Shown one piece after another: positions 1 to 7,304 of a stretch of 64,000 bases of DNA (position 1 is the stretch's first letter; every line of letters starts with the position of its first letter). This DNA comes from an uncultured Saccharospirillaceae bacterium. GTDB lineage: Bacteria; Pseudomonadota; Gammaproteobacteria; Pseudomonadales; Natronospirillaceae. The translations under genes and the position numbers were made by a program. The notes under the pieces are model-generated. The model was given only the letters and a program-made list of their open reading frames with translations, made no database searches and had not been told where the DNA came from. The stretch spans positions 1 to 64,000 of the forward strand of contig CAJXZL010000004.1 of assembly GCA_913063165.1 (NCBI GenBank), read 5' to 3'.

Positions 1-109
1 TTTAATCAACGATTTCTGTGGTTCTTGTGGCGTATTAATGGCGCTACTCCTAGCAGTGTTGTTATAGCAGTGTCGTTCAAGTGATGTCTCAAACAGGGGA
101 GCCTAACCC

Positions 110-625
110 CTACCTATCAAGTTTTAGCGCCTGCAGTGACACCTGCTTACTGCCACCACCTAACCACTGTGATCCTAACGCTTCAAAGCCCCACTTGCTG
201 TGGAAACGCGCCGATATAAGGTTAGGCGGCTGAATATTATATTCACAGGTCAGTGCCAATGCACCCGCTAATTGGGCCGCTTTTATGACATCTGCATACA
301 ACAGACTGCCTATCTTTAGGCCGGCGAAAGCGCTGTCTACAACAATGCGGTCGATATACCAGTAGCGCGGGAACTGTTCTTGGAACCACAAGAAATTGTC
401 GTTTTGATAGTCAGCGTCTTGCTGCATCACCAATAAAAAGGCCACCACCTGTTCATCGACTACCGCTACTTTCAAATAGACAGACAACTGGGCCAAAACG
501 CCTAAACGCGCGATATCCATGTCACTGGTGTGGGCGACTTCAGCATGATTCAAAGCCACAATAGCGGAGTAATCATCGGGTGTGGCGTCTCTGAGCGTGA
601 CCGTTGGCATTGTTGACGTTGGCAT
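110..625 (-). CDS. GNAT-family N-acetyltransferase
   Basis: A roughly 171-residue acetyltransferase of the GNAT fold, which moves an acetyl group from acetyl-CoA to an amine; the substrate cannot be told. The middle has the hydrophobic strand YWYIDRIVVD, then GLKIGSLLY in the place of the acetyl-CoA pyrophosphate loop, and the C-terminal FHSKWGFEALG is the usual GNAT end motif. I start at the ATG at 625, which overlaps the stop of the upstream thioesterase gene (630-632) closely enough to imply one transcript; an ATG at 610 is also possible. The family is clear, the specific role is not. Confidence 0.85.
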   Translation of the reverse strand: MPTSTMPTVTLRDATPDDYSAIVALNHAEVAHTSDMDIARLGVLAQLSVYLKVAVVDEQVVAFLLVMQQDADYQNDNFLWFQEQFPRYWYIDRIVVDSAFAGLKIGSLLYADVIKAAQLAGALALTCEYNIQPPNLISARFHSKWGFEALGSQWLGGGSKQVSLQALKLDR

Positions 626-629
626 TGGA

Positions 630-1139
630 TTAGGTTCTCTTGGGTGTCCAGGCCCATAACATGGCACACTGCACAGGATTTTTATTGTCTTCGTCGGTAA
701 TGGTCACCGCTACCAATACTTCGCCTTTCTCTTGGGTCTGCATGCTTTCAATCTGCTCAGGCGTCAGGTGCGCCTTGGCAATGATGCTGCCTTTGGTGCG
801 TTTTTCAAAAGTCACCGACAGTTGTTTAATCACTGGAATCTTGCCGTTGGGCACATTCATACCTACCAGATAACCGGTGGCAGATTCGGCAGCCAAAGCC
901 ATGGCAGCAGCATGTAAGGTGCCGATGTGGTTTTGGTTTTTCTTACGATTAGAGAGCTTTATCTCACAGCGTTCATGGTCAAGATGTTGAATCCGCAACG
1001 ATGCCCGACCAGCAAAGGGAATCTTAGAACCAAAGGCCTTGCTCATGAGCCAAGAGCGCATAAAAAGCGGCGTTTTTTGCATTGAATAGACCATTTTGGC
1101 CAGACTATTTGGTTTTTCAGGACGGTAGGGGTGTGACAT
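630..1139 (-). CDS. DUF4442/PaaI-like hotdog-fold thioesterase
   Basis: A protein of about 169 residues resembling the DUF4442 branch of hotdog thioesterases, which hydrolyse acyl-CoA or related thioesters. The central HIGTLHAAAMALAAES segment corresponds to the hotdog helix that lines the active site, with flanking beta-rich regions (KLSNRKKNQNH, KIPVIKQLSVTFEKR). I prefer the ATG at 1139 (MSHPYRP) over the upstream TTG at 1175. It is followed immediately by the acetyltransferase gene in the same orientation, so the two are probably co-transcribed. The substrate is unknown. Confidence 0.8.
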   Translation of the reverse strand: MSHPYRPEKPNSLAKMVYSMQKTPLFMRSWLMSKAFGSKIPFAGRASLRIQHLDHERCEIKLSNRKKNQNHIGTLHAAAMALAAESATGYLVGMNVPNGKIPVIKQLSVTFEKRTKGSIIAKAHLTPEQIESMQTQEKGEVLVAVTITDEDNKNPVQCAMLWAWTPKRT

Positions 1140-1211
1140 GCAGCTGGCTCCAATGCTTTGTAATTTGTACAGCAATCATAAAGGATCAGTGGTCAAACTG
1201 ACACCTAGAAA

Positions 1212-1234
1212 CTAAAATGGACACCCATCCTAAG
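1212..1234. repeat. 23-bp dispersed repeat, copy 1
   Basis: This 23-base segment (core GGACACCCATC) matches 21 of 23 bases with 1624-1646 in direct orientation. The two copies flank the small gene at 1294-1596. The flanking repeat could be a remnant of a small mobile element, but no transposase is present. Confidence 0.7.
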
Positions 1235-1293
1235 GCTTCCCGAAAAAGGCGTCTGGGCGACGAATGTATCAATGTCATGCGTGGAAAGTAGAT

Positions 1294-1596
1294 ATGGATA
1301 AGGTTTATAGCATTAAGCATTTTGGGCTATTTTCAACCAAACTTTTGACCATCAAAGATGATGGCTTTTACTATAAAAATAAACGTTATGACCATGACGA
1401 TATAAAAATGGTCAACGTGGCCGTAGGCAGGGGCAGATCGCTTGTAATGGGCGTAAAGCTCAATGATGGTAACGTCATACTTGTAAATGCGGGTGCGCTA
1501 GAACTTAACGGAACACAGTCAAAAACCGGCTTCTTTTCTGGTAATAATGCGATATTTGATGAGCTTAAGGATTATTTTGTAACCCCTGCCACATAA
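1294..1596 (+). CDS. small hypothetical protein (100 aa)
   Basis: A 100-residue protein that I do not recognise. It starts at the ATG at 1294, preceded by a good GGAAAG ribosome site; the ATG at 1264 has none. It has no signal peptide or membrane segment. The alternating pattern (TKLLTIKDDGFYYKNKRYDHDDIKMVNVAV, here in parts: TKLLTIKDDGFYY and YDHDDIKMVNVAV) suggests a small beta-sandwich, perhaps PH-like. The gene stands alone between two copies of a 23-bp repeat. Function is unknown. Confidence 0.65.
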   Translation: MDKVYSIKHFGLFSTKLLTIKDDGFYYKNKRYDHDDIKMVNVAVGRGRSLVMGVKLNDGNVILVNAGALELNGTQSKTGFFSGNNAIFDELKDYFVTPAT

Positions 1597-1623
1597 ACAG
1601 TGCACCAATCTAAAAGGGACAAT

Positions 1624-1646
1624 CTAAAAGGGACACCCATCATAAG
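1624..1646. repeat. 23-bp dispersed repeat, copy 2
   Basis: Direct repeat of 1212-1234 with two mismatches. Just before it, a 14-base unit (AATCTAAAAGGGAC) occurs twice in tandem at 1607-1620 and 1621-1634, so this copy has been partly duplicated. Confidence 0.7.
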
Positions 1647-1809
1647 ATCTTATATTCATTAGAAATTGGATGGCTGCAGTAATTCCTATTTGCAGCCTGC
1701 CTGGAACAGGTAAAAGCACAGGCGCCATTTTTCACCACAGCAGTTGCTATTGCACTCAGGCCTCGTTACGCTCGGATTACTCCACCAGCCTAAGCGCGCA
1801 ATCAGCACC

Positions 1810-2508
1810 ATGAAAATACGCTACCTATTTCTCTTGCTCCTATTGTCCCCATTCACCCATGCCGAGTGCGTCATCCTCTTGCACGGGCTGGCGCGCACAG
1901 ACAATTCAATGGATAAACTGCAAGCCGCCTTGGTAAAAGAAGACTTTACTGTCATTAATGTCCGGTATGAATCCACAAAGAATACAATCGAAACACTGGC
2001 CCCAAGTGCCATCGATCCGGCGCTTGAAAAATGCGGTGTGGGCATTGGTGTGAATTTTGTCACCCATTCGATGGGTGGCATTTTGGTGCGGCAATATTTG
2101 AGTCAAAAACCGTTACCACAACTGAATAAAGTGGTGATGTTGGGCCCCCCCAATAAGGGGAGCGAAGTGGTCGACGTATTGGGGCAATTCCCAGGCTTTC
2201 ATTTTGTTAATGGCGATGCTGGCTTGCAGCTTGGTACAGGGCAATCTAGTGTCCCGAACACATTGGGTGCAGTAGATTTTGATCTAGGAATAATCGCTGG
2301 CTCTCGCTCCATAAATCTCATTTTATCGGCCATTATTCCAGGACCAGATGATGGCAAGGTCACAATAGAAAATACAAAAATTCAGGGCATGACAGATCAC
2401 ATTGAGATGCCCGTGACGCATCCGTTCATGATGAGAAATGAAGACGTTATCAATCAAGTTATTTACTACCTGCGTCACGGCAGTTTTAGTCGCGAAGCAA
2501 TCCAGTAG
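1810..2508 (+). CDS. secreted lipase/esterase-like alpha/beta hydrolase
   Basis: A 232-residue alpha/beta hydrolase likely exported by the Sec system. Residues 1-18 form a signal peptide (MKIRYLFLLLLLSPFTHA). ILLHGL at residues 22-27 supplies the oxyanion hole. THSMGG at 85-90 is the nucleophile elbow, with Ser87 as nucleophile and Thr in place of the usual first Gly. A late His (VTHPFMM) could complete the triad. The resemblance is to small triacylglycerol lipase/esterase-like proteins. The start at 1810 is set by the signal peptide; upstream in-frame codons have no ribosome site. Substrate is unknown. Confidence 0.8.
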   Translation: MKIRYLFLLLLLSPFTHAECVILLHGLARTDNSMDKLQAALVKEDFTVINVRYESTKNTIETLAPSAIDPALEKCGVGIGVNFVTHSMGGILVRQYLSQKPLPQLNKVVMLGPPNKGSEVVDVLGQFPGFHFVNGDAGLQLGTGQSSVPNTLGAVDFDLGIIAGSRSINLILSAIIPGPDDGKVTIENTKIQGMTDHIEMPVTHPFMMRNEDVINQVIYYLRHGSFSREAIQ

Positions 2509-2716
2509 GGGTTTAAGTTGCGATCACTGGGTCTTCTCGCCCGATGTAGATACAGGCGAACAAAAAGAGCTCCCGTCGGAAGGTTTGCACCCTTAATGGG
2601 TGGCCACCTATACAGCCTTCCACCCATGCCACAGGTCTTTGTTTAAAAAAGTGTTAGTATCGATGATCGCTCGAAAGCAGGTGGTTCGATAAATCACACA
2701 ATGCTTGGGGAGATTT

Positions 2717-2839
2717 ATGAATGCTGGTTATAAACAGTTCTGTCCTCTGGCAATGGCCTCAGAAATGATATGCACCCGTTGGACGATTGTTCTTTTAAGA
2801 GAATTCGTTGCTGGCTCTACGCATTTCAATGAAAAATAA
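2717..2839 (+). pseudogene. truncated HxlR-type (winged-helix) transcriptional regulator
   Basis: A short reading frame of 40 codons begins at ATG 2717 behind a strong GGGGAG ribosome site and ends at TAA 2837. Its product contains YKQFCPLAMASEM and RWTIVLLREFVAGSTHFNE, which match the conserved N-terminus of HxlR/DUF24 regulators (CPVA...ERWTLLILRELLAG...FN). Full-length family members are 100-150 residues, so about two thirds are missing. No later frame restores the domain. I read it as a decayed regulator; an expressed short peptide is less likely. Confidence 0.65.
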
Positions 2840-3059
2840 TAAAGTGCAGTCAGCGATCGTTGTCGTTGGTGGAATATTTTCTGGGCATGCTGTTTTTAAC
2901 TATCAAGAGCATATTCCAACAACGTGGTATCTATCATCAGACGCGCTATTGGCTGTTTGCTTTGCTGTGGCAATTCAGGGTGTATTGTCGTTTGTTGGTG
3001 TTTTAAATCTATGGGGCGGCAAGAAACTGCCCATCAAAAAAACTCATGATCTCACTTAA
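2829..3059 (+). CDS. small putative membrane protein
   Basis: A 76-residue reading frame starting at ATG 2829 inside the end of the truncated HxlR frame. It has two hydrophobic stretches (SAIVVVGGIFSGHAVF and ALLAVCFAVAIQGVLSFVGVL, the second about 20 residues) and a basic C-terminus. No ribosome site is evident before the ATG. It could be a true two-helix membrane protein or an accidental frame left by the deletion that broke the regulator. It precedes another membrane protein gene at 3095. Confidence 0.4.
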   Translation: MKNNKVQSAIVVVGGIFSGHAVFNYQEHIPTTWYLSSDALLAVCFAVAIQGVLSFVGVLNLWGGKKLPIKKTHDLT

Positions 3060-3094
3060 TTGCGCACCTTGTTTCAGCGGTAGGCGGAGATAAT

Positions 3095-3577
3095 ATGAAA
3101 AAACGACCACAGTTTGTTCAAACGATATTTCTTCAGGCGGTCATTGTCCTAATTGGCATGGTTGTATTAGCGCTCATGTTATGGGAACCGCACCTTGAAG
3201 GAAGAAACGCTGAGGCTTCACTCTTTGAAATTTACTTCAATGATCCATTTCTGGCCTATGCGTATGTAGCCTCGATACCCCTCTTTGTAGGGCTATACCA
3301 GGCAATAAAAGTGTTGGGATATATTGGTCACAATAAGGCATTCACACCGCTCACGGTGAAAGCCTTGCGGACGATAAAAGTCTGTGGGTTAGCCATTGTC
3401 GGGTTTGGTGTGCTGGGAGAGATTTTCCTATTTTTGAACGAGAGTGACGATAGAGCAGGTGGCGTCTTTATAGGCATCCTCATCACCTTAGTTGCTGCTG
3501 TTATCGCCACCACAGCAGCGATGTTTGAACGGATATTTGAGGATGTCGTGATGTCAGAAAATGAGAACAACTCATAA
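3095..3577 (+). CDS. DUF2975-like four-helix membrane protein
   Basis: A 160-residue integral membrane protein with about four helices: near 8-28, 50-70, 93-115 and 123-145. A strong GGCGGAG site precedes the ATG. The layout, with a loop after helix 2 (GHNKAFTPLTVKALRTIK) and a C-terminal acidic tail, resembles DUF2975 proteins, which often sit beside small helix-turn-helix regulators. That assignment is a recollection of family architecture, not a search result. The truncated HxlR fragment just upstream is compatible with a former regulator-membrane protein pair. Confidence 0.65.
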   Translation: MKKRPQFVQTIFLQAVIVLIGMVVLALMLWEPHLEGRNAEASLFEIYFNDPFLAYAYVASIPLFVGLYQAIKVLGYIGHNKAFTPLTVKALRTIKVCGLAIVGFGVLGEIFLFLNESDDRAGGVFIGILITLVAAVIATTAAMFERIFEDVVMSENENNS

Positions 3578-3618
3578 CAACAGTAGCGGGTCGTTTTCAT
3601 CCTTGACCGGTACAGCTT

Positions 3619-3640
3619 CATTTTACAGGGCTGTAAAATG
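3619..3640. promoter_or_regulatory. perfect 22-bp palindrome (candidate operator)
   Basis: Two perfect 10-base arms (CATTTTACAG at 3619-3628 and CTGTAAAATG at 3631-3640) are separated by GG. The palindrome lies 37 bases upstream of the chosen start of the GFA-like gene. It has no T-tract, so an operator is a better reading than a terminator. Confidence 0.5.
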
Positions 3641-3676
3641 GCCAGCGTTAGACAATTATTAAAGGTATTCAATAGA

Positions 3677-4153
3677 ATGCATGATCCAATGTATGGTGGT
3701 TGTCAGTGCGGAAACATTCGGTTTGTTGCACATAGCCTGCTTGATAACCCCCACGTTTGTCATTGCCGTATGTGCCAAAAAGCGGTTGGAAATTTTTTTG
3801 CTGCCTTGGTGGGTGTGCCATTGAAAGACTTTGCATGGACACGTGGAACACCTGCTACATTTAAAAGTTCAGCACTCGTAGAACGGGGTTTTTGTGCAGA
3901 CTGTGGTACCCCATTGTTTTTCAAGCATGCCGAGAACAAGCACATATCGATCACCATGGGTGCATTCGACCGTCCGGAGGTCATTCCTCTTGAGTTTCAA
4001 CTCGGAATGGAAGGTCGGCTGCCACAAATCGATCAATTGGCACATGTAAAGGATGATGGCACGACCGAGGAAGCTGATGCGGAGGGTACCCCAGGTATCA
4101 AGACGTCAAATAGGCAGCATCCCGATCATGAAACGACGGTTTGGCCTGAGTAG
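3677..4153 (+). CDS. GFA-family (Mss4-like) zinc protein
   Basis: A 158-residue protein of the glutathione-dependent formaldehyde-activating (GFA) family, a small beta-fold built around zinc. Near the N-terminus are the cysteine pairs GGCQCG and CHCRMC, followed at about residue 75 by FCADCGTPLFF, all typical of the family. The C-terminus past about residue 125 is polar and probably disordered. Most members have no proven activity, so the label should not be read as formaldehyde metabolism. Starts at ATG 3677 or 3689 are more likely than 3638, which lies inside the palindrome. Confidence 0.8.
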   Translation: MHDPMYGGCQCGNIRFVAHSLLDNPHVCHCRMCQKAVGNFFAALVGVPLKDFAWTRGTPATFKSSALVERGFCADCGTPLFFKHAENKHISITMGAFDRPEVIPLEFQLGMEGRLPQIDQLAHVKDDGTTEEADAEGTPGIKTSNRQHPDHETTVWPE

Positions 4154-4222
4154 TTGTGAATATTGATGTGTTTACCTAGGTTTAGGTGTCTATAAATGCG
4201 TTAGGCAACATCGGAGTGGGTT

Positions 4223-4846
4223 ATGGATCAGTCAGATAAATTTTGGGACAAAATCGCAGAACGTTATTCGAAGCAGCCCATCGCAGATGAAGCGGCGTAT
4301 CAGAAAAAACTGCAGGTAACGCGCCAATATTTCCGTCCTGACATGGCGGTTTTTGAGTTTGGCTGCGGAACAGGGTCAACCGCCATTATCCATGCGCCCT
4401 ATGTAAAACATATTCTAGCGATCGATATCTCATCAAAAATGATCGACATCGCACAAGGAAAGGCTGACGCAGAAAACATCCACAATATTACTTTTGAACG
4501 CGCGACCATCGATGAATTTAATGTGCCCGATGGCAGCTTAGATGTCGTGATGGGCTTCAGTATTTTGCACCTTCTGGACAACAAGGAGCAGGTGATCAGT
4601 CAGGTCCATAAAATGCTCAAGCCGGGCGGTATTTTCGTCACTAGCACGGTATGCCTTAATAATTGGATGAAACTCATCAAATTTGTCGTGCCCATTGGAA
4701 GGCTTTTGGGTGTGATGCCTTTGGTTAAGGTCTTTACCGCAGAAGAATTGGTTGCCAGTTTTACCTCAGCCGGATTTGAGATTGACTATCAATGGCAACC
4801 GGGGCAAAACAAAAGTGCTTTTATTGTGGCGAAGAAACCGGAATAG
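4223..4846 (+). CDS. class I SAM-dependent methyltransferase
   Basis: A 207-residue class I methyltransferase. VFEFGCGTGS at residues 43-52 is motif I, which binds S-adenosylmethionine. LAIDIS ends the next strand, and VVMGFSILHLL with MLKPGGIF gives the later Rossmann motifs. The short length and generic motifs resemble UbiE/Methyltransf_11 proteins acting on small molecules. It stands alone with its own ribosome site (GGAGTGGG). The substrate cannot be inferred. Confidence 0.85.
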   Translation: MDQSDKFWDKIAERYSKQPIADEAAYQKKLQVTRQYFRPDMAVFEFGCGTGSTAIIHAPYVKHILAIDISSKMIDIAQGKADAENIHNITFERATIDEFNVPDGSLDVVMGFSILHLLDNKEQVISQVHKMLKPGGIFVTSTVCLNNWMKLIKFVVPIGRLLGVMPLVKVFTAEELVASFTSAGFEIDYQWQPGQNKSAFIVAKKPE

Positions 4847-4930
4847 GGCGTTGTGCGCCACCTATAAACATCACTAATGCGTTTATTAGACTACCTCCAA
4901 CCATTGATTCAACTGGCTTATGCGCATTAC

Positions 4931-4970
4931 CGAGCAGTACCGAGCAGTATCTAGCAGTGCCGCGCAAGCC
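4931..4970. repeat. 10-bp tandem repeat
   Basis: A degenerate 10-base unit (CGAGCAGTAC) runs head to tail: two near-perfect copies at 4931-4950, a third (CTAGCAGTGC) at 4951-4960 and a weak fourth. It lies in the gap between the methyltransferase and VOC genes. Confidence 0.7.
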
Positions 4971-5008
4971 TGTGAAGTTGATTTTTAGCCTTCTTGCAGG
5001 AAGTGGAT

Positions 5009-5506
5009 ATGAAGAAACAAGCAAAAAACACGATATGTATTTGGTACAACGGTGGTGCAGAAGCAGCAGCGCGCTTTTACGCGACAACCTTTCCTGATTC
5101 ATCCGTTGATGCCGTACATCGTGCCCCTGGAGACTATCCGGCCGGAAAAGAAGGGGACGTTTTAACGGTCGAGTTTACAGTTTTGGGTATTCCGTGCCTC
5201 GGGCTAAATGGTGGCCCTGCATTTAAGCACACTGAAGCATTCTCATTTCAGGTTGCAACAGCTGATCAGGTGGAAACTGATCGTTATTGGAACGCAATCG
5301 TTGGCAATGGCGGTGTAGAAAGTGCGTGTGGTTGGTGTAAGGACCAATGGGGAATCTCATGGCAGATAACGCCAGTGGCCTTATCTGAGGCGATTGCTGA
5401 TTCCGACCCTGTCGCAGCCAAACGGGCTTTTAATGCGATGATGGAAATGCGAAAAATCGACATTGCGGCAATTGAGGCGGCACGCCGCGGTGATAGCAAC
5501 TCATGA
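5009..5506 (+). CDS. PhnB-like VOC (3-demethylubiquinone methyltransferase-type) protein
   Basis: A 165-residue member of the PhnB/3-dmu-9_3-mt branch of the vicinal oxygen chelate superfamily. Typical segments are the N-terminal WYNGGAEAAARFYATTFP, GLNGGPAFKHTEAFSFQV in the middle and CGWCKDQWGISWQITP near residue 115. These proteins form beta-alpha-beta-beta-beta modules and are widely over-annotated as methyltransferases; no methyltransferase motif is present. The ATG at 5009 is chosen because AGGAAG lies just upstream. Function is unknown. Confidence 0.85.
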   Translation: MKKQAKNTICIWYNGGAEAAARFYATTFPDSSVDAVHRAPGDYPAGKEGDVLTVEFTVLGIPCLGLNGGPAFKHTEAFSFQVATADQVETDRYWNAIVGNGGVESACGWCKDQWGISWQITPVALSEAIADSDPVAAKRAFNAMMEMRKIDIAAIEAARRGDSNS

Positions 5507-5692
5507 CGCCTGCCAATCAACTGAGGTGTGTTTTTAAGACCCGATGTTATGCCTTGAGATGAAGGCTATTTCATGACGTTTTATGGCGCTTATTTGAATG
5601 TCTATTCAGCGCCGCCATTCGCCCCAAGCAATTAGATTGTAGAGTGGTGACGGGTAAGCTAGGCTGTCAAAAAACGTCCTTTGGAGTTCGTC

Positions 5693-6331
5693 ATGGTTAC
5701 GCTCTACTATTATCCTGGAAATGCCAGTTTTGCACCGCACATGCTATTAGAAGAAATAGGCGTGCCTTTTCAGCTATCACTGGTTGATAAAAAGAACAAA
5801 GCCCAAAAATCGCCTGAATACTTGGCACTGAATCCTGCAGGTCGAATCCCTGTATTGGTCGATGATGGCCAACCACTATTTGAAGCAGCAGCCATCTGCT
5901 TACACCTGTGTGATAAAAACCCCAAAGCCGTTCTGTTTCCTGCGACAGGCACGCGCGAGCGAAGCTTGGCCTATCAATGGTTGATGTACTTAACCAATAC
6001 AGTACAAACCGAGCTGGTGATGTATTTCTACCCAGAACGTTATACCACCCATGTTGTTGAGGCGCCTCATATTGTGGCTGCGCAAGAAGTCCGCATTACC
6101 GAGATGTTTGCTTTGCTTGATCGTGCTTTAGAACACAAGACCTATTTGGTAGGCAGCACACCGACCGCCTGTGACTATTATTTGTTCATGCTGGCCAGTT
6201 GGGCTGACGAATTCCCAACACCACCTTTGTCATTTCCCAATATCAAAAGGGTATTAAAGGCGTTGACGAATCGCCCCGCCGTGCAGCGGGTCTGTTTAAA
6301 AGAAGGGTTTGATCTGACACCTTATCAGTAA
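5693..6331 (+). CDS. glutathione S-transferase family protein
   Basis: A 212-residue protein with the two-domain GST layout. The thioredoxin-like N-terminus begins VTLYYYPGNASFAPHMLLEE. It continues with NPAGRIPVLVDDG, carrying the conserved cis-proline, and LFEAAAICLHL for gamma-glutamyl binding. The helical C-terminal domain contains ACDYYLFML in the position of the N-capping motif. TTTGGAG sits upstream of ATG 5693, so that start is preferred. It probably conjugates or reduces small electrophiles in the cytoplasm; the class and substrate are uncertain. Confidence 0.88.
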   Translation: MVTLYYYPGNASFAPHMLLEEIGVPFQLSLVDKKNKAQKSPEYLALNPAGRIPVLVDDGQPLFEAAAICLHLCDKNPKAVLFPATGTRERSLAYQWLMYLTNTVQTELVMYFYPERYTTHVVEAPHIVAAQEVRITEMFALLDRALEHKTYLVGSTPTACDYYLFMLASWADEFPTPPLSFPNIKRVLKALTNRPAVQRVCLKEGFDLTPYQ

Positions 6332-6397
6332 TGGGTGTCACCGTTAGCCATCACCGCTAACCATAGCGCCCTGAGACTTGTTCAGGGTGCACCGCAT

Positions 6398-6715
6398 TTA
6401 TCTCGGCCAGTACGACACGACAAAACTAAGTGCTACGGGAATGCTACCAGCCAATACGGCTAAGCGTGCCGACAGCCACACATCCTGACTTCTTTCTGCA
6501 TCATCTTCAGTTGCTTCCAATGGTTTTTCTGGATTAATCCGTACTTTTCGCTGGTGAATCGACAGGCCAAACGCCACGATCCAAGGCATGAGTCCGAGTA
6601 AAAACAGGAAGTCGGCAAGCGGTAGCGACCGTTGGTTACTGCTCAGAGCCATATAAATACTGACTGGTACGGCGGACACCAGCAGGATGATAATAATTTT
6701 TTTCCAAACGGGCAT
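6398..6715 (-). CDS. small membrane protein, paralog of the 6902-7264 gene
   Basis: A 105-residue protein with three predicted helices (about 6-23, 34-52 and 82-100) and a charged cytoplasmic-type loop (RKVRINPEKPLEATEDDAERSQD). The order of helices, the LxDxLxxxGLxPWxxA motif before the second loop and the final helix match the product of the neighbouring upstream gene, so the two look like a tandem duplication. I do not recognise the family and cannot assign a function. Confidence 0.65.
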   Translation of the reverse strand: MPVWKKIIIILLVSAVPVSIYMALSSNQRSLPLADFLFLLGLMPWIVAFGLSIHQRKVRINPEKPLEATEDDAERSQDVWLSARLAVLAGSIPVALSFVVSYWPR

Positions 6716-6901
6716 GACAGGCCTCTAGGTGTTTTATTGAGTGACACAGGGTGGATGTGCTGTGTGATTGTAAGGGAGTTTGCCGAGGCCATTCAAGCGG
6801 ACGGTTAAAACGGGCGACAGGTGCCTGTAATGTCGCTATGCCAATAGTCCGTGTGGCTTGCTAGCGCCTCATATCACCAATCTATTGGTCACAAAGTAGC
6901 C

Positions 6902-7264
6902 TTAGGTGTTCATCAACACCACGGCAGCAACCATAGGCAACAAGCCGGCTACCACCAACAGCGTAATCCATCGATCCAATGTGTGGGATGGGCTGGCATC
7001 TGCATCGGCATCGGCATCGGCATCGGCATCGGCATCGGCATCGGCATCGGCATCGGCAGGCTTCTTGGAGAGATAGAGGTCAAACTTGGCACGTTCAGGT
7101 CGCTTGGCAATCATGACCGCTGCAGCAACCCAGGGTAATAAGCCCATATAAAGCAGACTGTCTGACAAAGGCATCGTGGAAAATTTATCGGTGCTGACGG
7201 TCAATAGCCACAGAATGAAAGCTGATATACCCAATATGAAGGTCATTTTTAAAACGGTTTGCAT
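6902..7264 (-). CDS. small membrane protein with Ala-Asp repeat linker
   Basis: A 120-residue protein with three helices (about 4-24, 36-54 and 100-118). Between helices 2 and 3 is a run of about ten Ala-Asp dipeptides encoded by a hexanucleotide microsatellite. In the paralog at 6398-6715 the same loop is a short acidic linker without repeats. The unit is six bases, so gains or losses keep the frame and only change linker length. Function is unknown. Confidence 0.65.
   Translation of the reverse strand: MQTVLKMTFILGISAFILWLLTVSTDKFSTMPLSDSLLYMGLLPWVAAAVMIAKRPERAKFDLYLSKKPADADADADADADADADADADASPSHTLDRWITLLVVAGLLPMVAAVVLMNT
6996..7055. repeat. hexanucleotide microsatellite (GCATCG)
   Basis: Nine perfect copies of GCATCG occupy 7002-7055, preceded by one variant copy (GCATCT, 6996-7001). 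They lie inside the membrane-protein gene and encode alternating Asp and Ala on the minus strand. Confidence 0.97.
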
Positions 7265-7304
7265 GCCATGTCCTCTACCGGCCGATCATTCGAATGTGAG
7301 TCGC

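Noticed and set aside
1200-6400. Integron-like cassette array (single unrelated genes in one orientation, a GTTAGGC at 4200)
   Set aside because: No paired attC boxes flank the genes, spacings are irregular, several genes have their own promoters or palindromes, and no integrase is present. A single GTTAGGC is expected by chance.
6851-7138. Plus-strand Gly-Ile repeat protein over the microsatellite
   Set aside because: It is the mirror frame of the minus-strand membrane protein; it lacks a ribosome site and its product is only the translated repeat.
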